Shown one piece after another: positions 57,051-64,000 of a stretch of DNA of 64,000 nucleotides. Source of the stretch: Aquidulcibacter paucihalophilus. GTDB lineage: Bacteria > Pseudomonadota > Alphaproteobacteria > Caulobacterales > Caulobacteraceae. Each line of letters begins with the position of its first letter. Position 1 is the first letter of the stretch. The translations under genes and the position numbers were made by a program. Location: positions 1,910,501 through 1,974,500 of the forward strand of contig CP127384.1 of the NCBI GenBank assembly GCA_030285985.1, given 5' to 3'. Under the pieces are notes generated by a model that had not been told where the DNA came from, did not search any database, and saw nothing but the letters and a program-made list of their open reading frames with translations.

Positions 57051-57080
57051 TTTGACAAATATTTTTGTCTAATACATTTT
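57051..57080 (+). promoter_or_regulatory. Palindromic operator and promoter of the ArsR gene
   Basis: TTTGACAAA, spacer TATT, TTTGTCTAA (57051-57072) form an 8-of-9 symmetric palindrome. It contains TTGACA and overlaps TCTAATAC, an alphaproteobacterial -10-like box nine bases downstream. The ArsR start is 15 bases beyond. Such overlap suggests autorepression. Confidence 0.6.
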
Positions 57081-57086
57081 GAGGGC

Positions 57087-57683
57087 ATGACGGCCCGACC
57101 TTCCGCCCTGCTGGATGATCTGGACACCGCCCTTCTGGCGCTGGCCCCGGTTCGCCGTCGCATCCTGACGGCCCTGACCGAGCCGGCGTCGGCGGCCGGA
57201 CTGGCCGAGCGACTGGGCCTGCCGCGTCAGAACATCGGCTACCATCTGAACGCACTGGAGGCCGCCGGTCTGGTCCAGCTGGCCGGAGAGCGCCGCAAGC
57301 GTGGCTTCACCGAACGCCTGTTCATCGCCGCCCGGAACCACGTCTTCGACCCCGGCATGATGCAGGCTCCGCCCGACCCCGACGCGGTCGAGGCCCAGGA
57401 CCGTCACGCCGCGGACCATTTGATCTCGACCGCATCGGCCATGGTTCGCGATGTCGCCCGCATGCGCCAGGATGCCGCCGCCGAGGGCTCGCGCCTGCTG
57501 ACCCTGACGGTCGAGGCCGACGTGACCTTCGCCATCCCGGCCGATTTCGACGCCTTCACCGAGGAGGTCAGCGCCGCTGTGGCCGCCCTCGCCCGCAAAT
57601 ACGCCGCGCCTTCCGGACGGCGCTACCGGCTCACCGCCGTCGCCCATCCCGCCGTCGCCAAATCCGCCCCAGCCAGGAACTGA
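57087..57683 (+). CDS. ArsR-like winged-helix regulator
   Basis: The 198-residue protein has an N-terminal winged helix (about 20-75): RRRILTALTEPASAAGLAERLGLPRQNIGYHLNALEAAGLVQLAGERRKRG. The C-terminal half (about 100-198) is alpha-rich and of no known family. There are no cysteine pairs for metal. The AHSA1 gene starts five bases later, a frequent pair, and the palindrome above the gene is its likely target. Confidence 0.88.
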   Translation: MTARPSALLDDLDTALLALAPVRRRILTALTEPASAAGLAERLGLPRQNIGYHLNALEAAGLVQLAGERRKRGFTERLFIAARNHVFDPGMMQAPPDPDAVEAQDRHAADHLISTASAMVRDVARMRQDAAAEGSRLLTLTVEADVTFAIPADFDAFTEEVSAAVAALARKYAAPSGRRYRLTAVAHPAVAKSAPARN

Positions 57684-57688
57684 CCGCC

Positions 57689-58429
57689 ATGACCGAAGTC
57701 GCCAAACCCATGGAGGACCACGTCCTCGTCGAGGTCACTGTCCCCGCCCCCGCCGACGCGGTCTGGGCCGCCCTCCGCGACCCGCAGAAGATCCACCAGT
57801 GGTTCGGCTGGGAGACCGAGGGGCTGAAGGACGAGATCGACTTCATCTTCGTCACCCACGCCAGCGCCGACGACGAGAAGCGGGTGGTCACCTTTGTCGG
57901 CGTCAACGACCGCTACGAGGTCGAGGCCCGGGGCGACGCCTGCCTTGTCCGGGTCGTGCGCTCAGCGCCTGCGGGCGACTGGTCCGACGTCTTCGACGGC
58001 ATGATCGAGGGCTGGATCTCCTTCACCTGGCAGCTGGCCTTCGCCTTCGCCCGCCACCCCGGCCAGACGCGCCGCACGCTGTTCTTCTCGGGCCCGCCCC
58101 GCGAGGACCGGCTCGCGCGCTCGCTTCTGGGTCTCGACGCCGCCCCCGCGCCGGGCGAACGCTGGTCCATGCCGATGGGGCCGGATGCCGACGCCGCCGG
58201 CGAGGTCTGGTTCCTCGCGCGCCACCAGACCGGCGTGACCGTCGACGCCTGGGGTGACGGCCTGCTGGTTGTCGTGGATCAGCCGCCGACCGAAAAGCAT
58301 CCGCGCGGAACGACCATGATGACCCTGACCACCTATGGCTTCAGCGAAGCGACCCTCGCCGGGTTGCAGACCCGCTGGCAGGGCTGGTGGGACGCGCGGT
58401 TCGAGACCGTGGCACCGGGCTGCGACTGA
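57689..58429 (+). CDS. AHSA1/SRPBCC-domain protein
   Basis: The 246-residue protein has an AHSA1-like START fold in its first half: VTVPAPADAVWAALRDPQKIHQWFGWE and GMIEGWISFTWQLAFAF. The second half (about 140-246) continues with strands resembling a second SRPBCC unit. The ligand is unknown. It is probably controlled by the ArsR protein encoded just upstream. Confidence 0.87.
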   Translation: MTEVAKPMEDHVLVEVTVPAPADAVWAALRDPQKIHQWFGWETEGLKDEIDFIFVTHASADDEKRVVTFVGVNDRYEVEARGDACLVRVVRSAPAGDWSDVFDGMIEGWISFTWQLAFAFARHPGQTRRTLFFSGPPREDRLARSLLGLDAAPAPGERWSMPMGPDADAAGEVWFLARHQTGVTVDAWGDGLLVVVDQPPTEKHPRGTTMMTLTTYGFSEATLAGLQTRWQGWWDARFETVAPGCD

Positions 58430-58445
58430 CTGGAGCCATCCGCCC

Positions 58446-59042
58446 ATGTGCAACACCTACCGGTTCAAGCCCTTCGCCGAGCAACCGTTCGAGGAACTCC
58501 GGGAGATCGGCATCGAGCTCGAATTCCCGGACGGCAGGCCCAACATCGAGCCGCGCGACGACATCCGCATCGGCGATACGGCGCCGGTCGCCACGCGCAC
58601 GGACCGTGGCGTGGCCGTGAGGATGACGAAATGGGCCTGGACCTCGCCCCAGGGGCGGCCGGTGTTCAACTTTCGCTCGGACGACCGCTCGTTCGCCAAC
58701 AGCGTGAGATGCGCCATTCCGGCGGACGGCTTCTATGAGTTCACCGACGCCCTGCCCGGCCAGAAGCGCAAGACCAAATGGCTGTTCACCCTGGTCGACG
58801 CTCCGGCGTTCTGGATCGCCGGCGTCATCCGGGACGGTGCCTTCGCCATGCTGACGACGACGCCGGGCCCCGATATCGCGCCGTACCATGACCGGCAGAT
58901 CGTGCTGCTGGAGCCGGGTCGTGCCATGGAATGGCTGGACCTGACCACGCCGGAAGCGAGCCTCCTCAGGGCCCTGCCCGCAGGCCGCCTGGCGGTTCAG
59001 CAGGTCTTCCCGACTCCGGAGACCGGCCAGCTCTTCAGCTGA
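58446..59042 (+). CDS. SOS-response-associated peptidase, SRAP (YedK/HMCES) family
   Basis: SRAP proteins form a stable link with abasic sites in single-stranded DNA through Cys2. The 198-residue protein begins Met-Cys-Asn, placing the cysteine correctly once the methionine is removed. Family features are FNFRSD, RCAIPADGFYEFT with the conserved Glu, and APYHDRQIVLL with the active His. It lies 16 bases after the AHSA1 gene. Confidence 0.93.
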   Translation: MCNTYRFKPFAEQPFEELREIGIELEFPDGRPNIEPRDDIRIGDTAPVATRTDRGVAVRMTKWAWTSPQGRPVFNFRSDDRSFANSVRCAIPADGFYEFTDALPGQKRKTKWLFTLVDAPAFWIAGVIRDGAFAMLTTTPGPDIAPYHDRQIVLLEPGRAMEWLDLTTPEASLLRALPAGRLAVQQVFPTPETGQLFS

Positions 59043-59148
59043 AGCGGCCCGACACCCGCCGGGCCGGCGACACCGATGCCGACATCTGACCGTGTCAGGA
59101 CAGTGTTTCATCGAAGTGCGAAGACAACTTCACAGAAGCGCACCGGAA

Positions 59149-59177
59149 CCGTCACCGATCAGCGCTCGGTCTGTCTT
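59149..59177 (+). promoter_or_regulatory. Possible phosphate-box half-sites upstream of the ElpS-like gene
   Basis: The gap 59043-59284 has no gene. CCGTCAC at 59149 and CTGTCTT at 59171 are 22 bases apart, twice the 11-base period of Pho boxes. The same spacing and CCGTCAC sequence occur at 63613 and 63635. No convincing middle half-site exists, so this is only suggestive. Confidence 0.25.
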
Positions 59178-59284
59178 ATCCCACCGCTAGCTACAGCGAC
59201 GGGTGGGGGCGAGTGATCGCAACGGGAGGCGAAATGCCTGCCGATCCCTGCCGTGAAATTCCTTGGACAGACACGGTGAAAACG

Positions 59285-60796
59285 ATGACCGGCCTTCGAC
59301 TGACCACCCTGCTCGCGATTTCCGCCAGCGCCCTTACACTCGCCGCCTGCGGCTCGGCTGAAGTTGCGTCGCCCGGCGAAGGCGATTTCGGTGGCACGGG
59401 CGGTGGCACCGGTGGCGGTACGACCCCGCTGCCCCCGGGCACGCCGGCCGCCGACTGCCCCACGGGCTTCGCCAACGTCGGCACCGTCGCCGGTGGCACG
59501 CTCCGCGCCTGCCAGCTCCCGCAACAGATCAACGGTGCCCTGACGGTGCCGCTGCGCGCCGGCACCATCTATTCGATCAGCGGCCGCACCGCGGTCGGCA
59601 CGGACCAGGGCGTCGACCCGGCAGCCCCGATCGCCGGCAGCGTCCAGGGCATTCTGACCATTGAAGCCGGTGTGCGCATCTTCGCCTCGGGCGGCTCCGA
59701 CTATCTGCTGGTCAACCGCGGCTCGCAGCTGTTCGCTGAAGGCACCGCCACCACCCCGATCGTCTTCACCAGCCGCCAGAACGTCGAAGGCACCACGACC
59801 GAGAGCTCGCAGGGCCAGTGGGGCGGCATCGTCCTCGCCGGCCGCGCGCCGCAAGCCAACTGCCAGCTGACCGCGCCGGTCACCTGCACCGGCACGGTCG
59901 AGGGCACCAGCGCCTTCTTCGGCGGCAACACCGCGGCCGACAACTCGGGCCGCGTCCGCTACGTCCAGATCAAGTTCTCCGGCTTCGAAATCTCGACCGG
60001 CAACGAGCTGCAGGGCCTGACCATGGCCGGCGTCGGTTCGGGAACCACGGTCGAGTTCGTCCAGATCCACAACAGCTCGGACGACGGCATCGAAATCTTC
60101 GGCGGTAACGTCAACCTGCGCCGCATCGTCATCACCGGCGCCGACGACGACGGCCTGGACACCGACACCGGCTGGCGCGGCGGTGCCCAGTTCGGCATCG
60201 TGACCCAGCGCCCGGCGGGCTCGACCAGCCGCAGCGCCGGCTTCGAGTTCTCGTCCGCTCCGGCCTCCGTGCCGCTCGCGACCCGCTACGTCTCGCAGCC
60301 GAAGATCGCCAACTGGACCCTCGTCGGCCGTAACGCGACGACCGACGCCCACACCGTGGCCCACTTCGACACGGGCAACGACGGCACGATCATCAACTCG
60401 GTGTTCACCAACGTCGCCGGTTCGCTGGCCGGCTGCATGGCCATCAACGACGCCGACACCGCCACCAGCGGCGTGACCTTCAACTCGGTCTTCATGTCCT
60501 GCGGCCTGGCCTACCGGACGGCCAACACCGCCCTGTCGACGGCCGCCTTCACTGCCGGCACCAACAACACGGCGAACGGCGTCTCGACCCTGACCGCTCC
60601 GGCCTCGGGCACGAGCCTGAGCAACCAGGTCCTGACCTTCATCAACGGCGCCAACGAAGCCGCCGTGACCCCGGTCGCTGCGGCCACGACCTACGCCTTC
60701 TTCCAGAACACCACCTACATCGGTGCCGTCCAGAACGCCGCCGACACCTGGTGGCAGGGCTGGACCTGCGGCCTCACGGCCGGCGCGACCTGCTGA
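59285..60796 (+). CDS. ElpS-like surface/extracellular lipoprotein, beta-helix
   Basis: The 503-residue protein has a signal ending LTLAACGSA (lipobox), a GGTGGGTGGGTT linker, and a large domain rich in Gly, Thr and Asn. Short beta-helix-like repeats are visible, such as VEFVQIHNSSDDGIEIFGGNVNLRRIVITGADDDGLDTD. In Caulobacter crescentus the lipoprotein ElpS, made in phosphate starvation and released through type II secretion, has this context; the match is from layout and recognition. The start is at 59285. An in-frame ATG at 59213 precedes the signal. Confidence 0.72.
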   Translation: MTGLRLTTLLAISASALTLAACGSAEVASPGEGDFGGTGGGTGGGTTPLPPGTPAADCPTGFANVGTVAGGTLRACQLPQQINGALTVPLRAGTIYSISGRTAVGTDQGVDPAAPIAGSVQGILTIEAGVRIFASGGSDYLLVNRGSQLFAEGTATTPIVFTSRQNVEGTTTESSQGQWGGIVLAGRAPQANCQLTAPVTCTGTVEGTSAFFGGNTAADNSGRVRYVQIKFSGFEISTGNELQGLTMAGVGSGTTVEFVQIHNSSDDGIEIFGGNVNLRRIVITGADDDGLDTDTGWRGGAQFGIVTQRPAGSTSRSAGFEFSSAPASVPLATRYVSQPKIANWTLVGRNATTDAHTVAHFDTGNDGTIINSVFTNVAGSLAGCMAINDADTATSGVTFNSVFMSCGLAYRTANTALSTAAFTAGTNNTANGVSTLTAPASGTSLSNQVLTFINGANEAAVTPVAAATTYAFFQNTTYIGAVQNAADTWWQGWTCGLTAGATC

Positions 60797-60804
60797 CGAC
60801 GGAT

Positions 60805-60836
60805 GCGGAGGCGGCCCATCCGGGCCGCCTCCGGCT
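60805..60836 (+). terminator. Hairpin between lipoprotein and TonB receptor genes
   Basis: CGGAGGCGGCCC, loop ATCC, GGGCCGCCTCCG makes a 12-bp perfect stem, followed by GCTTTC. The T-run is short, so it is likely partial termination or mRNA protection, favouring the lipoprotein over the receptor. Confidence 0.65.
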
Positions 60837-60873
60837 TTCGCCCAGTCCGTTGAACTCCTTCAAGGCGCAGATC

Positions 60874-63528
60874 ATGAAGACCGTTACCCTGACCCTGAGC
60901 GGGGTCCTCCTGGCCACCAGTGCGCTGATCGCGCCCGGGCTCGCCTTCGCTCAAACCCCGGCCGTCACGGCACCGGCGGCTGTTCCCCAGGATGAGCCTG
61001 AGGCAACCGGCGAGCTGGACGAGGTCGTCGTCCTCGGTCGCTTCATTCCCGAACCGAACCGTGAGAGCGCGGAAGTCGCGGCCTTCCTGACGTCCGAGGA
61101 CCTCGAGCGCACGGGTGACAGCAGCGCTGCCGGCGCCCTGGCCCGCGTCACGGGCCTGACCGTCGTCGAGGGGCGGTTCGTCTACGTCCGCGGTCTCGGT
61201 GAACGCTACTCCTCGGCCCTGCTGAACGGCTCGCCCCTGCCGAGCCCCGAGCCTCTGCAACGCGTCGTGCCGCTGGACCTGTTCCCCTCCAGCATCCTCG
61301 AGAGCGTCACCGTCCAGAAATCCTATTCGGTCGACTTCCCGGGTGAGTTCGGCGGCGGCGTGATCGACCTGCGCACGGTCGATGCACCCAACGATCCCTT
61401 CTTCTCGATGTCGACGTCGGTCGGCGGCAACACCGAGACGACCGGCGATGAAAGCCTGATCTATTTCGGCTCCCGCACCGACTTCACCAGCTTCGACGAC
61501 GGCACGCGCGACGTTCCCGACTCGCTGGCCCTCGCCTTCGCCGAGGGGGTTCCGGTCAACAGCGCCAATTTCGGCGCGCTGGAGCTTGAGCGGATCGGCC
61601 ACTCCCTGGTCAACTCGCCGCTGCGCCTTCTGCAGCGGGATACGACGCCGGTGAATTTCGGCTTTGATTTCGCCGGCGGGTTCAAATCCGACAGCAGCCT
61701 CGGCACCTTCGGTCTGATCGGCGTGGCCGGGTACAGCAACAGCTGGTCGACCCGGAACGGCATCCAGGAAGAGGCCCAGTTCTCCGGTGCCGTCCTCGTG
61801 CCCGTGACCAGCAAGGCGTTCGAATCGAACCAGAATGACATCCAGCTGAACTTCCTCGGCGGCCTGTCGCTGGTGACGGACAACAGCGACTACCGGTGGA
61901 CCAATTTCTTCGTCCGCAACGTCACCAAGGAGGCGCGGATCAGCGTCGGTCCCGATTTCGACGCGGGCGGCGAGGTCCAGCGCACCGACTACACCGAATG
62001 GTACGAGCGCCAGCTCTTCTCCAGCCAGCTCTCCGGCGAGCACGAGTTCATGGACGGGGCGCTGGAGTTCGCATGGCGGGGTGCCTATTCGCTGACCGAA
62101 CGCAACGCCCCCTATGAGAGCCGCTTCGAGTACGGGGTCGCCGCAGACGGTGCCTTCCTGCACGAGATCGGCGGCAACCGGATCTCCTTCAGCGAACTGG
62201 ACGACGACATCGTCTCGGGCGGCGCGGATCTGAGCTACACCATGGCCCTGTCCGACTATCGGGACGCGACCTTCAGCTTCGGCGTCGCCTATTCTGACAA
62301 CAACCGGGATGCCGAGCGTCGCGACCTGCAGTTCGTTCCCGCCAGCACCCTGACGGAAGAGCAGCGCCGGTCGCGGGTCGACTACCTCTATTCCGACGTC
62401 AACATCGGGCCGGCCGGCCTGATCCTGGCGGAAGTCACCGGCAGCGCCGGCAGTGGCGCGGCCGCCTATTCGGCCCAGCTCGAGGTCGCCGCGGCCTATG
62501 TCCAGGTCGATGCCGAGTTCATCCCCCTGGTCCGCACCACCTTCGGTGTGCGCTACGAGGACGGCTACCAGTCCGTGACCACGCGCGATCTGTTCGGCGG
62601 TGCCGCGCCTTTCGCACCGACCGAGATCGAGGAGCAGTATTTCCTGCCCTCCTTCACGGCGACCTGGAATTTCGCCGAGGACCAGCAGTTCCGCGTCGGG
62701 GCTTCGCAGACCATCGGCCGGCCCCAGTTCCGTGAACTGGCACCGCAATCCTATACGGACCCGGAAACCGATCGCGAGTTCACCGGCAACCCGTTCCTGG
62801 TCGACACCGAGATCCTGAACCTCGACGCCCGCTACGAGTGGTTCTTCGCCCGGCAGCAGTATCTGACGGCCGGCGTCTTCTTCAAGGATCTGGACAAGCC
62901 GGTCGAGGCGACCATCGTCACCTCGGGCAATGCGCGCCAGCAGTCGTATCTGAACTCGCCCCAGGCGACCGTCTACGGTGCCGAGATCGAAGCCAAGAAA
63001 TACTTCGAATTCCCGGACAGCGGCTCGTCCTTCATCGCCGACAAACGCTGGCTGGTGCAGGCTAACTACACCTGGTCCGACTCCGACGTGAGCGTCGAGG
63101 CCGGCGACATCGTCCGGACCCCGGGCGGCGGCGGGGCCAATGAGGATGCGACCTTCTTCATCGAGGACGGCAGCCGCCTCCAGGGCCAGTCGGAGCACGT
63201 CGCCAACCTGCAGCTCGGTTGGGAAGACGACACCGCACGGTCCCAGGCGACCATCATCGTCAACTATGTCAGCGAGCGCGTCAGCGCCCGCGGCGCCGGC
63301 GGCGCGGGCAACCGCGAACCTGACTACATCCAGGACCCCGGCGTCTTCGTCGATTTCGTCTACCGCAAGGATTTCGAGGCCGGCGGCCGCGAGCTCGGCT
63401 TCGCCCTCGAACTCCGCAATCTGCTCAACACGGATTTCGACGAGTATCAGGAGCTGGGCAACAAGATCCTGATCAACAACTATGAGCTGGGATCCAGCGC
63501 TTCGGTCAGCCTGAGCGCACGCTTCTAG
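60874..63528 (+). CDS. TonB-dependent outer membrane receptor
   Basis: The 884-residue receptor has a signal peptide (LLATSALIAPGLAFAQ) and a TonB-box-like ELDEVVVLG. The plug domain (about 50-190) contains VEGRFVYVRGLGERYSSALLNG and FPGEFGGGVIDLRT. The barrel ends in VSLSARF with the terminal Phe needed for outer membrane assembly. The ligand is unknown. Pairing with the lipoprotein suggests capture of a phosphorylated or polymeric nutrient. The frame is open upstream to 60751 but the signal peptide begins at 60874. Confidence 0.95.
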   Translation: MKTVTLTLSGVLLATSALIAPGLAFAQTPAVTAPAAVPQDEPEATGELDEVVVLGRFIPEPNRESAEVAAFLTSEDLERTGDSSAAGALARVTGLTVVEGRFVYVRGLGERYSSALLNGSPLPSPEPLQRVVPLDLFPSSILESVTVQKSYSVDFPGEFGGGVIDLRTVDAPNDPFFSMSTSVGGNTETTGDESLIYFGSRTDFTSFDDGTRDVPDSLALAFAEGVPVNSANFGALELERIGHSLVNSPLRLLQRDTTPVNFGFDFAGGFKSDSSLGTFGLIGVAGYSNSWSTRNGIQEEAQFSGAVLVPVTSKAFESNQNDIQLNFLGGLSLVTDNSDYRWTNFFVRNVTKEARISVGPDFDAGGEVQRTDYTEWYERQLFSSQLSGEHEFMDGALEFAWRGAYSLTERNAPYESRFEYGVAADGAFLHEIGGNRISFSELDDDIVSGGADLSYTMALSDYRDATFSFGVAYSDNNRDAERRDLQFVPASTLTEEQRRSRVDYLYSDVNIGPAGLILAEVTGSAGSGAAAYSAQLEVAAAYVQVDAEFIPLVRTTFGVRYEDGYQSVTTRDLFGGAAPFAPTEIEEQYFLPSFTATWNFAEDQQFRVGASQTIGRPQFRELAPQSYTDPETDREFTGNPFLVDTEILNLDARYEWFFARQQYLTAGVFFKDLDKPVEATIVTSGNARQQSYLNSPQATVYGAEIEAKKYFEFPDSGSSFIADKRWLVQANYTWSDSDVSVEAGDIVRTPGGGGANEDATFFIEDGSRLQGQSEHVANLQLGWEDDTARSQATIIVNYVSERVSARGAGGAGNREPDYIQDPGVFVDFVYRKDFEAGGRELGFALELRNLLNTDFDEYQELGNKILINNYELGSSASVSLSARF

Positions 63529-63535
63529 GCCGTCT

Positions 63536-63565
63536 GGGGAGGCGGTCGCCTGACCGCCTCCCCTT
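63536..63565 (+). terminator. Terminator after the TonB receptor gene
   Basis: GGGGAGGCGGTC, loop GCCT, GACCGCCTCCCC forms a perfect 12-bp stem seven bases after the stop, then TT. The gap 63566-63718 that follows has no gene apart from two CCGTCAC motifs. Confidence 0.8.
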
Positions 63566-63612
63566 CCGGACGACAAGACAGATTTGCGGCGGTTCATCCG
63601 AACCCCCCGCAA

Positions 63613-63641
63613 CCGTCACAGCAAGTTCGCCGCGCCGTCAC
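63613..63641 (+). promoter_or_regulatory. CCGTCAC half-sites 22 bases apart upstream of the GspC-like gene
   Basis: CCGTCAC occurs at 63613 and 63635. Together with the pair at 59149 it hints at co-regulation of both units, but the consensus is weak. Confidence 0.25.
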
Positions 63642-63718
63642 GATCCGATGAAGCCCGGACACGGACGATCGGTCTAGGAAGGCCGCGGGCCGTCGGGGTC
63701 CGCTTGAGGCACGCCACA

Positions 63719-64000
63719 GTGATCGGCGCAGTTCACCGTTTCAGCACACAGGTCCGGGACGCGATGGCGACGCGGCCTGACCGCATGCGCCAGAGCGTCG
63801 AGGTCGTGCTTGCCCTCGCCCTGACGGCGCAGCTGGCCCAGCTCGGCTGGATTGCACTCGGGCCGGCGGCCGCGGCCGGGGCCGCGACCAACCCGACGCC
63901 CGCACCTTTCCAGCCCGCTGACCCGACGGTCTTCCAGCGTTTCGACGCGTTTTTCCGTACGGGTGGTCAGAGCAGTCTTGCGGAGGCGAGTGCGGCGGGG
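63719..64000 (+). CDS. Probable type II secretion protein GspC (N-terminus only)
   Basis: A frame from GTG at 63719, preceded by GAGG, runs to the window end, giving 94 residues. It has a short cytoplasmic start, one hydrophobic helix (VVLALALTAQLAQLGWIAL), a linker rich in Ala, Pro and Thr, and DPTVFQRFDAFFRTGGQ. This matches the GspC layout and the known neighbourhood of ElpS-like genes. An ATG at 63764 is an alternative start. Too little is visible to be sure. Confidence 0.45.
   Translation, partial: MIGAVHRFSTQVRDAMATRPDRMRQSVEVVLALALTAQLAQLGWIALGPAAAAGAATNPTPAPFQPADPTVFQRFDAFFRTGGQSSLAEASAAG

Noticed and set aside
60715..63612. A 965-codon open frame opposite the TonB receptor gene.
   Set aside because: It is fully antisense to a receptor with a signal peptide and C-terminal Phe. 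Its composition is typical of a mirror frame.

Overview
The window is high-GC alphaproteobacterial chromosome, most like Caulobacteraceae and especially Brevundimonas. The evidence is a dusB-ntrY-ntrX-dat-hfq-hflX-mazG block, a pyruvate dehydrogenase operon whose E1 beta carries its own lipoyl domain, a PopA-type protein, a fused IspDF, and an ElpS-like lipoprotein/TonB receptor pair beside what looks like the start of a type II secretion cluster. I see no rRNA, tRNA, CRISPR array, prophage or classical insertion sequence. Genes are dense, with many ATGA or GTGA stop-start overlaps.

Layout. 1-3.3 kb: fatty acid synthesis on the minus strand (fabF partial, acpP, fabG, fabD). 3.6-10.7 kb: a D-2-hydroxyacid dehydrogenase, a Nudix hydrolase, an SPFH/NfeD pair, rnhA, tatABC, a degenerate histidine kinase-like protein and a small lipoprotein. 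11.3-13.2 kb: glnB-glnA, with an intrinsic terminator both between and after them. 13.3-20.4 kb: nnrD, yaaA, 3-hydroxybutyrate dehydrogenase, an acetyltransferase, then cytochrome b561-yceI-tsaC opposite an acyl-CoA dehydrogenase. 20.4-26.3 kb: pdhA-pdhB-DUF5076-pdhC-gpx-lpd. 26.4-30.8 kb: ftsB, an NTF2-like secreted protein, an AraC regulator, enolase, a lipoprotein and rpmF. 30.9-34.5 kb: a coupled lipA-ratA-lhgO-GNAT-GNAT operon.

34.6-41.2 kb holds an Aas-type acyl-ACP synthetase, a DoxX gene and a DODA-type dioxygenase that may share an operator, a VanY peptidase coupled to an HELTH-motif protein, a GPH transporter and mazG. 41.3-49.8 kb is the hflX-hfq-dat-ntrX-ntrY-dusB block. Here dusB overlaps ntrY directly, so ntrBC is missing from its usual place. 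49.9-59 kb holds a MAPEG protein, ispDF, a fused MFS/spermidine-synthase-like protein, a CinA-type amidase, a TusA-like protein, a BrkB protein, popA, an ArsR/AHSA1 pair and an SRAP protein. 59.3-64 kb holds the ElpS-like lipoprotein, its TonB-dependent receptor and a partial GspC-like gene.

The most unusual structure is a set of intergenic inverted repeats of unrelated sequence, each built as two arms around a spacer. In one, at 41284-41761, the spacer is exactly a DUF559 nuclease-like gene, giving a compact arm-gene-arm cassette. In another, at 43096-43230, one arm lies inside the translated N-terminus of hflX.
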